Shown one piece after another: positions 29,866 through 37,886 of a stretch of 64,000 nt of DNA (position 1 is the stretch's first letter; each line of letters begins with the position of its first letter). Source of the DNA: Xanthomonas citri pv. mangiferaeindicae (GTDB lineage Bacteria > Pseudomonadota > Gammaproteobacteria > Xanthomonadales > Xanthomonadaceae); assembly GCA_002240395.1 (NCBI GenBank), contig CP016836.1, positions 2,914,001-2,978,000 of the forward strand. The letters are read 5' to 3'. The position numbers and the translations under genes were made by a program. Under the pieces are notes generated by a model, which saw only the letters and a program-made list of their open reading frames with translations, ran no database searches and was not told where the DNA came from.

Positions 29866-31329
29866 ATGATTTCCGCTCCGATGACGCCCCCCGTCCGCAC
29901 GTTGGCCGAGCTTGGCCCGATCGTGCCTGAGCTCGTCGTGATCCTGGGCGCGTTCGCGCTGCTGATGCTCGACCTGTTCCTCGACCCGCGCCGCCGCATC
30001 GTCACCCATGCGTTGGCCGTGGTCACGATGCTCGGCGCCGCCGTGCTGATCGCCGCCGGTATCGGCGGCCACGGCACGATCCTGGCCGACATGTTCGTCC
30101 GCGATGCCGGCGCCGATGTGCTCAAGGTCGCTGGGCTGATCGTCGGTGCGATCGCACTGGACTACGCGTGGCCGTACCTGCGCGAGCGGGGCCTGTACCA
30201 GGGCGAGATCCCGGTGCTGTTCCTGTTCACCAGCGCCGGCATGATGCTGCTGGTCTCGGCCAACAACATGACGATGGTCTACGTCGGCCTGGAGCTGCTG
30301 GCGCTGTGCTCGTATGCGTTGGTGGCCTGCGACCGCGACAACCCGCTGTCGTCGGAAGCGGCGATGAAGTACTTCGTCCTTGGCGCGCTGGCTTCGGGCA
30401 TGTTGCTGTTCGGCATGTCGCTGATCTACGGCGCGACCGGCACGCTGTCGCTGCCCGGCATCGACCAGGCGGTTGGTGGGCTGGTGGGCGAGGGGCGCGT
30501 GTTGCTGCTGACCGGCATGGTGTTCGTGCTGGTGGGCATCGCGTTCAAGTTCGGCGCCGCGCCGTTCCACATGTGGCTGCCCGACACCTACCACGGTGCG
30601 CCGACCCCGATCGTCGCGTTCATCAGCTCGGTGCCCAAGCTGGCCGCGTTCGGCATGGCTTGGCGCCTGCTCGATACCGCGCTGGGCCAGGTGCACGACC
30701 AGTCGCAGCTGCTGCTGGCGCTGCTCGCGGCGCTGTCGCTGGCGGTCGGCAACCTGTTCGCAATCGCGCAGACCAACCTCAAGCGCATGCTCGCCTACTC
30801 GACGATCTCGCACGTCGGCTTCCTGTTCCTCGGCCTGGCCGGCGGCGGCGAGACCGGACATGCGGCGGCGATGTTCTACGCGATCAGCTACGCGATCATG
30901 TCGGTGGCCTCGTTCGGTGCGATCGTCATGCTCTCGCGCGCCGGCTTCGAGGCCGAGCGGATCGAGGACTACAAGGGCCTGAACCAGCGCAGCCCGTGGA
31001 TGGCCGGTCTGGTGCTGTGCATCATGGCGTCGCTGGCCGGCGTGCCGCCGTTCCTCGGTTTCTGGGCCAAGCTGGTCGTGCTGCAGGGCGCGCTGGAAGG
31101 CGACCTGCTGTGGCTGGCGATCGTCGGTATCGTGTTTGCGGTCATCGGCGCGTTCTACTACCTGCGCGTGATCAAGGTCATGTACTTCGATGCGCCCAAC
31201 GCCGCGCCGGTCGCGCAGCGCCCGGGTTCGTTGCTGCGGATCGTGTTCGCGGTCAATGCGCTGGCGCTGCTGGGCCTGGGGTTGTTCTGGAGCCCGCTGA
31301 TGGCCTGGTGCCAGCAGGCGTTCGCCTGA
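29866..31329 (+). CDS. nuoN: NADH-quinone oxidoreductase subunit N
   Basis: NuoN is the antiporter-like subunit nearest NuoK. The 487-aa protein has about 14 transmembrane helices. Conserved segments are VGLELLALCSYALVAC, FKFGAAPFHMWLPDTYHGAPTP, NLKRMLAYSTISHVGF and GVPPFLGFWAKL. It is the last gene of the operon and is followed 41 bases later by a strong terminator. Confidence 0.97.
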   Translation: MISAPMTPPVRTLAELGPIVPELVVILGAFALLMLDLFLDPRRRIVTHALAVVTMLGAAVLIAAGIGGHGTILADMFVRDAGADVLKVAGLIVGAIALDYAWPYLRERGLYQGEIPVLFLFTSAGMMLLVSANNMTMVYVGLELLALCSYALVACDRDNPLSSEAAMKYFVLGALASGMLLFGMSLIYGATGTLSLPGIDQAVGGLVGEGRVLLLTGMVFVLVGIAFKFGAAPFHMWLPDTYHGAPTPIVAFISSVPKLAAFGMAWRLLDTALGQVHDQSQLLLALLAALSLAVGNLFAIAQTNLKRMLAYSTISHVGFLFLGLAGGGETGHAAAMFYAISYAIMSVASFGAIVMLSRAGFEAERIEDYKGLNQRSPWMAGLVLCIMASLAGVPPFLGFWAKLVVLQGALEGDLLWLAIVGIVFAVIGAFYYLRVIKVMYFDAPNAAPVAQRPGSLLRIVFAVNALALLGLGLFWSPLMAWCQQAFA

Positions 31330-31370
31330 CCGCAAAGGCCGCGCGTGCGCGGACCATCGATGTCTTCAAT

Positions 31371-31404
31371 ACCGGCCGGGTCTTCGACCCGGCCGGTGTC
31401 GTTT
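31371..31404 (+). terminator. Terminator of the nuo operon
   Basis: A perfect 12-bp stem ACCGGCCGGGTC / GACCCGGCCGGT with a TTC loop is followed by GTCGTTT. The rest of the gap to 31646 shows no gene and no promoter I can name. Confidence 0.8.
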
Positions 31405-31646
31405 GCGGGATCCGTTTCGATGCCTGTACGGCCGAGCGCCGCCATTGGGCACGTGCGCATGAGGATGTGACCTCGGTCATGGCTCGAGCACGACGCTGGC
31501 GTATTCATTTGCATGGCGCCGCGCGGGCGTGTTACCCCGGAACCCGCCCGTCGACGACGGCGGGCCGGTGCGGCGCGCGGATCGCCGGATCGTCCGGTCA
31601 CCGCCGGGCTGCACCGGGACGTCACCCAACCAGCAAGGAGACGATC

Positions 31647-31826
31647 ATGGACAAGGTCAAGGCAAGCAAGGATCAGGGGACCCGTCGCAACCCGGCCGGC
31701 GATGCGAGGTCCAACCTCGATCGGCTGATCGGGCAGATGCAGAAGCAGACGCCGAAGGGCACCGCCCTCGACACCGCCGGGATCGCCCCGCAGGCGACCT
31801 GCTCGCGCACGATCTACTGCGTCTGA
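31647..31826 (+). CDS. Precursor peptide of a lanthipeptide-like RiPP
   Basis: A 59-aa basic peptide begins MDKVKASKDQGTRR and ends QATCSRTIYCV. A strong Shine-Dalgarno (AAGGAG, 31635-31640) precedes the ATG. The first ~40 residues are charged and helix-prone (NLDRLIGQMQKQ) and would be the leader. The last ~18 hold all Cys residues (C52, C58) with Thr/Ser at 43, 51, 53 and 55, the layout expected of a lanthionine core. There is no GG or GA processing motif at the expected border. It is followed by a strong hairpin and then by JmjC-like, LanM-type and JmjC genes on the same strand. Precursor identity is inferred from size, composition and context. Confidence 0.75.
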   Translation: MDKVKASKDQGTRRNPAGDARSNLDRLIGQMQKQTPKGTALDTAGIAPQATCSRTIYCV

Positions 31827-31833
31827 GCGCAGT

Positions 31834-31867
31834 GCCGCATCCGGCCGGCGATGCCGGCGGGTGCGGC
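31834..31867 (+). promoter_or_regulatory. Hairpin directly after the precursor gene
   Basis: GCCGCATCCG and CGGGTGCGGC form a 10-bp stem (one G-T pair), with a second GCCGGC/GCCGGC dyad inside the loop, 7 bases after the precursor stop. No T-run follows, so it looks like an mRNA-stabilising or partial attenuation element rather than a full terminator. Confidence 0.55.
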
Positions 31868-31880
31868 CTTCGTGTTGCGG

Positions 31881-33082
31881 ATGGCATCGGCCATGGACAT
31901 GGCAACGGCGCCGGCGCACGCCGGCGCTTTCGATTGGGACCGCCTCGCTGCCTGCCACCGGGCAGGCCGTGCGGTCTGCCTGCCGGCACCGCCGTTGTGG
32001 CCGATCGCATCAGCGTATCGCCTGGCGATCGCCATCTGCCGGCCCTCGCGCGCGGGTATCCGCTTCTTCTCGGTGCCGGCCCTGCGCTTTTTTGCCGGGG
32101 ATGCCGAGATCCGCGCACCGGGTGCGCTGCTGCCTGACGCGCGCGACGCATCGGCGGTCGCGTATCTGCGTCGCCTCGCAGCCGAGTGTCCAGACGCGCC
32201 GGCATGGCTGGACATCGAATCGCCCCTGGTCGTCGATCCGGCGACATGGCGGGATGTCCGCGATTTTCTTTCTGGTTGGTGCGAACGGCTGGGCTGCCCA
32301 GTGCGGCCGGTGGCCTCGCACCTGCTGCTGGGACGCTTCCGCCGCAATACCGACGACCGCACGGCCGCGACGCTGCTGCTGCCATTGCTCGGGGGATCGT
32401 CGTGACCCAAGGCGACTGCGGCGACACGCATCGCGTCGCGCCCGGCCAATTGCTGTGCAGGCCGCCCGGCGAGGCCGTGGAGGTAGCCGAGGATCCGGGG
32501 TGTGTCGCGTTGCGTCTGGACATTCCGGTGCAGCGGACGGCATCTGTGCGCGAGCTGATCGCACTGTTCGCCTCGCTGGTGCAAGCCGAACGCTATCCCG
32601 AAGGCCTCGTGCCGTATCTGCCGGCGACGCCCACATGTGCGGCCGACGGTGCGATTGTGCTGCCCGATGCGCTCGCACGCGATGTCGAGGCGCTCGGCGA
32701 CGTCGCCGCCGGGCCGAATGCCGAACTCGCCCAGCGCGTGCAGTGGATCGCCCGCGCCAGCGCCTGCGCGCTGGAGCCGGTGCCTGGCTGCGCCGCTGTG
32801 CCGGACCTCGCGCCCGACGACCGTATCCGCACCGTGCCCGGCACCCGCATTCTCGAGATCCCGGCGGGCGAGGGGATGCTGCTGTGGGCGGTCAACGGGC
32901 ACACGCTGGCGGTCGAGGCGACGCCCGCCAGCCGCAGGCTGCGCGAGGCGCTCATGCGCGATGGGGCGTCGACCGTCGCAGCGCTGTGCGGCCCCGTGGC
33001 TGCGTTGCAGACCACCTTGGCGCAGCTGTGCGCAGCGCGTGGGGTCGCGTGGTCCGCCGCCGACAGCACCGGAGGGCCCTGA
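31881..33082 (+). pseudogene. Divergent JmjC/cupin-like protein, split by a frameshift at a G5 run
   Basis: Two overlapping frames are seen: one to a TGA at 32403-32405, the other from GTG 32402 to 33082. The join lies on GGGGG at about 32392-32396. Adding one G gives a continuous ~400-aa protein, close to the 422-aa JmjC protein at 35531. The two share FDW..LA.C near the N terminus, an RFF...ALLPD block, an LLLGRFRRNTDDRTAATLLL segment matching FHGNYERTPVGVHKDRFSTFVF, and APGQLLCRPPGEAVEV matching GPGDLLYWPSTYYHV. The iron ligands of the paralogue (H155, D157, H216) are not all kept: T-D-D replaces H-K-D and the last His is absent. It may be a non-catalytic partner. Start could also be ATG 31851 or 31893. 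Confidence 0.55.
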
Positions 33083-33086
33083 GGCC

Positions 33087-35534
33087 TTGGCCCGTCGTGT
33101 GCGGCGCGATGCAGGCTGCGGGCTTGACCCGACTCGGCACGCATTGCCTGTGGCTCTCGCGCTGACGTTACCACTCGTCGATTCGATGGTGCGACTGCCG
33201 CCGGAAGCCCGGGCACTCGTGCGCGCCGTCGCCCACGGCGGAGGCGGCGCGTTGCTGCCGCCGCGCGCGCGACGGCGCGGGGATGGGCTGGTCGAAGCGC
33301 TCGGGCCCTTGCAAGGCCCGGAGGATGCGCGCCGGCTCGCGGCGGTCCTGGTCCGGCCGGCGTTCGCACCGTTCGTCGACATGCTCGAGGCGCTGGGGTC
33401 GTGGTGCCGTGCCCTGGCGCCGGCCCATGCCGATCTCTTTGCGCGCCGGGTGCTCGGGCTCGGCAATGCCGCGTTGTTTGCCCCGCTGGTCAGTGACGCA
33501 TTCGTCCGCTGCGCCACCGGCGGACCCGACACAGCCGAAGCGCTCGTCGGCAGTCGCGAACAGTTCCAGCGCTTCCTCGAGCGCTTCGTGCTGCGCCTGC
33601 GTCGCGACCTGGATGCTGAGGTCTTCGGCGATGCGGTGCGCGGGCCGGTGGTCGGACTGTGGGCCAGTGCGTCGGAAACGCACAACGGTGGCCAGCGCGT
33701 GCTGTGCCTGCGGCTGCGCGGGGGCAGGCGTATCGCCTACAAGCCGCGACCGGTCGATGGCGAGCGACTCTTTCTCGCCGACGGGGCGGACCGCGACAAC
33801 GCCGCGCTGTTCGCTTGGCTCAATGCGTGCTCGCCGGTGTCCGGCCCGGTGCGGCTGCCCACGCTGCGGGTCTGGCGCGGCGCCGGCGCCGACGCTTGGA
33901 CCTACAGTTGGCAGGACTGGATCGCGCCGCCGCGTCAATGGGACGTGCTGGACCCGGCGCAGCCGTCGATCGAAGGCGCGCGCCTGTCGCCGCGGGCGGC
34001 GGCGCGCTATTGGCGCTCGGCCGGTGCGCTGGCTGTCGCCTGCCACGCCGTCGGCGCTACCGACCTGGGCGAGGGCAACGTGCTGTGCGGCATCCGTCCC
34101 GGTGCGCCCGAACCGATGCCCTATATCGTCGATATGGAAGTGTTCGGCTGCCACATGACCCGCTTGACCGGCACTGGACTGGTCCTGGGCGATGCGCAGA
34201 CCGGTCACCCCGGCTTCGCGTCCCGCCTGCAGGCCGATGCTGTCGAGGGGCCGGCCGCCGCCTTGTTCGCGGCGCCTGGCGACGCGCTGCAATTGCGACC
34301 GGTGGCCGCGTGGGCACGCACTGCATCGCGGGCGGCAGTCGCCGATCTCGCCGGAAATCTCGGTCCTGCGCGCTATCTGCCGGCGATGCTGCGCGGCATG
34401 TTCGATACCTGGACCTGTCTGCTGCATCACCGGCGCGGGTTCGATGCGCGTCTGCGGCGGGCGGTGCGCGGTGGGCGCGTCCGCGTGCTGACCCAGTTGA
34501 CCGCAACCTATGCCCGCGCGCTCGCGGCGCAGGCCGAGGGCGTGCCGACCGATGCACTGTCGTTCGACGAGGCCGAGCGCACGCAACTGGCGCGTGGCGA
34601 TGTGCCGTACTTCTTTGCCGCAGCCGGTGGCGGCGCGCTGCAGTGCCTGGCCGCGCCGACATTTCTGCGCGCCCGCGCGGCCGGGCCGGTGACGCTCGCA
34701 CTGCCGTCGCTGCGGCCGGACCTGCGCGCGCGGCTGGCGTGGCGCCCCGATCTGGTCGATCTGGCGACGCTGCTCCAGGACGCGGTCGCGCATGCGTATC
34801 GTGATCTCGAACGCGACGCGCCCGAGGTCTGGCGCGACGCTCGCGGCTGGCGCTGGCGCGATCCGGCGCTGGGCGTCGCGCTGCATCTTCGCAGCACGCA
34901 TGCTGGGGAGGCCCACTTCGACTGGCCCGCGGCGGACTGTCGGGTCGTCTACACCTGGAGCCGGCGGCGGATCGAGCTGCGTACGCGGCCGTTGCCCGCA
35001 GCTGCCCCGCGGTTGCCGGCGGTGGCCCGGCGGCTGCGCGCGATCCAGCGCATCGACGGCGCGTTGCGCCGGCAATGGGCTGCGGACGGCTTCCGGGATC
35101 GCGCATTGGCCACGCGCCTTGCGCGGCTGACACGCGCCGCGCTGACGTGGCTGGAGACGGTGCTTGACGCGCACGGCTGGCCGACCGTCGCACGCGTCGG
35201 TGCCCAGGCCTGCGACGCCGCTGCCGCGCTCGCGCAGCATGCCGGCCGCGAGGCCGCGACCCTGCAGCGGCGCTGTCTGGCGCTGGTGACCGCGGCCGCC
35301 GCGCAGGGCGAGGTGCCGCTGCGCCATCTGGCGTATCTGAGCGACGCGGTCTGCGTGCAGGCCGGGCGCCCGCAGCGCTACGGCACCAAGTTCAGGCGCC
35401 GACGCGGACGGCTGGTGCCGTACCCGCTCGAGCAGCCCGACCAGATCGATGCGCATCGGCGTCGGATGGGGCTGCCGCCGCTCGCCGCCTATCGCGCGCA
35501 GTTGCAGCGCACCTACGGGGGAGACACGCCATGA
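33087..35534 (+). CDS. LanM-type dehydratase (DUF4135) fused to DUF6624; no LanC domain
   Basis: From TTG 33087 (GGAGGG ends 10 bases upstream) the protein is 815 aa; GTG 33099 and ATG 33186 are alternatives. Residues ~100-560 look like the class II lanthipeptide dehydratase domain, which phosphorylates and eliminates Ser/Thr. Motifs seen are SETHNGG (H199), RIAYKPRP (K219), YIVDMEVFG (D349) and RVLTQLTATY (R466, T469, T472). The usual DLHxEN motif reads DLGEGN (326-331), so its His is lost. Residues ~645-815 match DUF6624 (DAHGWPTVARVG, GEVPLRHLAYLSD, GRPQRYGTKF). LanC zinc ligands are absent. It overlaps the JmjC gene by ATGA and lies 4 bases after the JmjC-like gene. Confidence 0.82.
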   Translation: MARRVRRDAGCGLDPTRHALPVALALTLPLVDSMVRLPPEARALVRAVAHGGGGALLPPRARRRGDGLVEALGPLQGPEDARRLAAVLVRPAFAPFVDMLEALGSWCRALAPAHADLFARRVLGLGNAALFAPLVSDAFVRCATGGPDTAEALVGSREQFQRFLERFVLRLRRDLDAEVFGDAVRGPVVGLWASASETHNGGQRVLCLRLRGGRRIAYKPRPVDGERLFLADGADRDNAALFAWLNACSPVSGPVRLPTLRVWRGAGADAWTYSWQDWIAPPRQWDVLDPAQPSIEGARLSPRAAARYWRSAGALAVACHAVGATDLGEGNVLCGIRPGAPEPMPYIVDMEVFGCHMTRLTGTGLVLGDAQTGHPGFASRLQADAVEGPAAALFAAPGDALQLRPVAAWARTASRAAVADLAGNLGPARYLPAMLRGMFDTWTCLLHHRRGFDARLRRAVRGGRVRVLTQLTATYARALAAQAEGVPTDALSFDEAERTQLARGDVPYFFAAAGGGALQCLAAPTFLRARAAGPVTLALPSLRPDLRARLAWRPDLVDLATLLQDAVAHAYRDLERDAPEVWRDARGWRWRDPALGVALHLRSTHAGEAHFDWPAADCRVVYTWSRRRIELRTRPLPAAAPRLPAVARRLRAIQRIDGALRRQWAADGFRDRALATRLARLTRAALTWLETVLDAHGWPTVARVGAQACDAAAALAQHAGREAATLQRRCLALVTAAAAQGEVPLRHLAYLSDAVCVQAGRPQRYGTKFRRRRGRLVPYPLEQPDQIDAHRRRMGLPPLAAYRAQLQRTYGGDTP

Positions 35535-36799
35535 ACGCCACGCCCTACCTGGAAGTGCAGGGGCCGCTGGACTGGGCGCAGTTCGTCGCGACCTGCTGGG
35601 ACGTGCGGCCGGTGGTGTACCGCCAAGGCGGCGCGGCGCCGTACCCCGTCGATGCGGCGCTGCGCGCGGCCGCTTCGGTGGCGCACGAAGGGGCTGCAGG
35701 GGGCGCGGTGTGCCGGTTCGTGCTTGACGATCGCCAGTTGCGGCAGCCCGGTGGCTGGCTGCCGCGCGCGGACGACGGCGACTTCGCGCGCTACGCGCAG
35801 CGGGTGCTGCGCGATGCCGGCACGCGCGCGGCCTACGCGCTGATCGTCAACGAGTTTCATCGGCACGATGCCGACATCTTCGAGGCCGGGCGCCGGTTCT
35901 TTCGCGGTTTGTGGGCGCACGTTGGTCTGCCGGCGAGCGGGGCGATCACCACGCTGTTCCACGGCAACTACGAGCGCACGCCGGTGGGCGTGCACAAGGA
36001 CCGCTTCTCGACGTTCGTGTTCGTGCTGCAGGGACGCAAGCGCATGCGCTTCTGGCCTGCGCGCCCCTGGCAGGATGCGGTGGCCACGCGGGTCGACTAT
36101 GCGCAGTTTCTGGACGACTCGTTCGCCGTCGAGATCGGCCCTGGGGACCTGCTCTATTGGCCGTCGACCTATTACCACGTCGGCGAGACGGTCGGCGCCG
36201 AGGTGGCGACCAGCGTGAACGTCGGCGTCCCGCGCGACGGGCATGCCGTGCTCTATGCCCTCGATGCGATCGAGCGCGTGGCCGAGGCCTGCGATGCGGA
36301 CCAGACGGGGCCTGCTGCCGATGCCTTGGGCGCGGAGGACGACGGCCGGCCGATCGGGGTCGTACAGGCGCTGGATCGGGCACGGGACCTGGCGTCTTCG
36401 CGTGCGCTGCGCAGTGCCGCGACGGCGGGCTATCTCTCGCTGCTGACCGGTGGCGGCTTCATGCCGCCGCCGCCGGCGATGCCGCTGGCGCCGCTCGACG
36501 ACCGGGCGCAGTTGCGGTTGGCCGACCCGGCGTATCCGCTGGTCTGGAGCCACGACGATGCGCCGGGGGCGGTGCTGTGCGGCGCGGCCGGGCATGTCCG
36601 TCGTATCGAGCGTTTCGACCCCGTGGCCGCCGCTTCGCTGCGGTGCTTCGATGGCGGCGCGGCGATCTCGGTCGACGCGCTGCTCGCGCCGTTCGAGACG
36701 CGGCCGGGAGAGGCGACTTCGATGCCCCAAGACGATGCCCGTGCGCTGCTTCAGTGGCTGGTTTCCTCGCGTGCGCTCGCCTGCGTATCGGCCGTTTAG
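35531..36799 (+). CDS. JmjC-family (cupin 8) Fe(II)/2OG oxygenase
   Basis: This is a 422-aa protein starting in the stop of the dehydratase gene. The JmjC fold spans about residues 90-235. Iron ligands are read as H155 and D157 in VGVHKDRFSTFVF and H216 in YWPSTYYHVGE, with GPGDLLYWP as the cupin turn. GRKRMRFWP follows the first strand. The C-terminal ~150 residues resemble the dimerising/winged-helix tail of peptide hydroxylases such as ribosomal oxygenases. By context it should hydroxylate the precursor peptide; substrate and site are unknown. The last gene of the cluster, it ends 117 bases before the tRNA-fMet promoter. Confidence 0.8.
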   Translation: MNATPYLEVQGPLDWAQFVATCWDVRPVVYRQGGAAPYPVDAALRAAASVAHEGAAGGAVCRFVLDDRQLRQPGGWLPRADDGDFARYAQRVLRDAGTRAAYALIVNEFHRHDADIFEAGRRFFRGLWAHVGLPASGAITTLFHGNYERTPVGVHKDRFSTFVFVLQGRKRMRFWPARPWQDAVATRVDYAQFLDDSFAVEIGPGDLLYWPSTYYHVGETVGAEVATSVNVGVPRDGHAVLYALDAIERVAEACDADQTGPAADALGAEDDGRPIGVVQALDRARDLASSRALRSAATAGYLSLLTGGGFMPPPPAMPLAPLDDRAQLRLADPAYPLVWSHDDAPGAVLCGAAGHVRRIERFDPVAAASLRCFDGGAAISVDALLAPFETRPGEATSMPQDDARALLQWLVSSRALACVSAV

Positions 36800-36916
36800 C
36801 GCACGGCGATGGCGCCGGCATTGTGCTTGCGTTATGATGCGCCCGCGGTCGGTCGTGACCTGGGTTTGCCCACACGATCGAGCGATGCGAAACGGGATCT
36901 GCAGCGGTGTTCTGGC

Positions 36917-36945
36917 TTGCAATTCCGCACCGCTCGCTTCATAAT
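36917..36945 (+). promoter_or_regulatory. Sigma-70 promoter of tRNA-fMet
   Basis: TTGCAA and CATAAT are separated by exactly 17 bases, ending 11 bases before the tRNA 5' end. Confidence 0.75.
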
Positions 36946-36956
36946 CGCACTCCTGA

Positions 36957-37033
36957 TGCGGGGTGGAGCAGTCTGGCAGCTCGTCGGGCTCATAACCCGA
37001 AGGTCGCAGGTTCAAATCCTGCCCCCGCTACCA
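36957..37033 (+). tRNA. metY: Initiator tRNA-fMet (CAU)
   Basis: A full cloverleaf is encoded with CCA. The anticodon stem TCGGG-CTCATAA-CCCGA carries the three G-C pairs that mark initiator tRNA. Acceptor positions 2-7 pair (GCGGGG/CCCCGC), and position 1 (T) faces T at 72, keeping the non-Watson-Crick 1-72 pair required of initiators, which in E. coli is C-A. It heads the rimP-nusA-infB operon, as in other gammaproteobacteria. Confidence 0.97.
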
Positions 37034-37138
37034 AATTTTTCGCGTCGATCGATGGGTATCCGCAAGGTGCCCGAAAGCGAAAAGTCTGGGCTTGCCGAAG
37101 CTCCTGCTTCGCTTCGGCGCCGACATCCAGTGGTATCG

Positions 37139-37170
37139 GACAAGGGGCCCGTCGGGCCCCTTGTCGTTTT
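37139..37170 (+). terminator. Terminator between tRNA-fMet and rimP
   Basis: A perfect 12-bp stem GACAAGGGGCCC / GGGCCCCTTGTC with a GTC loop is followed by GTTTT. Confidence 0.85.
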
Positions 37171-37254
37171 CCACGACCGCAAAACCGACGCGCGCGTCGG
37201 CAGGTCGTCGAAATGCAGGCGATCGGACGCGGTACCGGACAACGCGAGGGACGA

Positions 37255-37878
37255 GTGGCGGACAAGGCGACACAACTCAAGACGATGCTGGCGGCGACGG
37301 TCGAGTCTCTTGGCCTCGAACTGCTGGGCATCGAATACCTGCCGGCGCCCGGTGGCGCGCTGGTGCGGCTCTACATCGATGTGCCGGCCACCGACACGGA
37401 TGCCGCCGAGGGTGGGGCGACCAACGGCGAGGCCGGGCAGGGCGTGACCATCGAGCATTGCGAGGCGGTCAGCCGCGAGGTGTCGGCCCAGCTCGACGTC
37501 GAGGACCCGATCAGCGGCAACTACACGCTCGAGGTGTCTTCGCCCGGCGTCGACCGGCCGCTGTTCGAGGCCGCGCATTTCGCGCGCTTCGCCGGCCAGA
37601 CCGCGAAGGTCGGCCTGAAGCTGCCGCAGGACGGGCGCCGCCGCCTGACCGGCCGCATCGACGCGGTCGAGGGCGAGACCATCACGTTCGACGTCGACGG
37701 CACGCCGTTGACGGTGCGCATGGACAACATCGACAAGGCGCGGCTGGTCCCCGACTGGGCCGCGCTGGGCCTGGCGCCGTCGAAGGACAAGAAGGGACGC
37801 GCCGCCGGCGCGACCCGCAACGCAGACAACACACCACGTGACAACAAGCGGCCGCGCAAGCCGGCCGGTGCGGAGTGA
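37255..37878 (+). CDS. rimP: Ribosome maturation factor RimP
   Basis: RimP helps assemble the 30S subunit. From GTG 37255, preceded by GCGAGGGAC, the protein is 207 aa. Family blocks are LGLELLGIEYLPAPGGALVRLYIDV, ISGNYTLEVSSPGVDRPLF and the C-terminal SH3-like part. An acidic/Gly insertion after the second strand (around residues 45-60) and a basic Lys/Arg/Ala tail lengthen it. The frame is open far upstream across the tRNA, which cannot be coding. An ATG at 37213 is a less likely start. Confidence 0.93.
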   Translation: MADKATQLKTMLAATVESLGLELLGIEYLPAPGGALVRLYIDVPATDTDAAEGGATNGEAGQGVTIEHCEAVSREVSAQLDVEDPISGNYTLEVSSPGVDRPLFEAAHFARFAGQTAKVGLKLPQDGRRRLTGRIDAVEGETITFDVDGTPLTVRMDNIDKARLVPDWAALGLAPSKDKKGRAAGATRNADNTPRDNKRPRKPAGAE

Positions 37879-37886
37879 ATGAAAAG

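Noticed and set aside
32637..33086. In-frame upstream extension of the dehydratase gene
   Set aside because: It overlaps the JmjC-like coding frame and is Arg/Ser/Cys-rich; the GGAGGG site supports a start near 33087.
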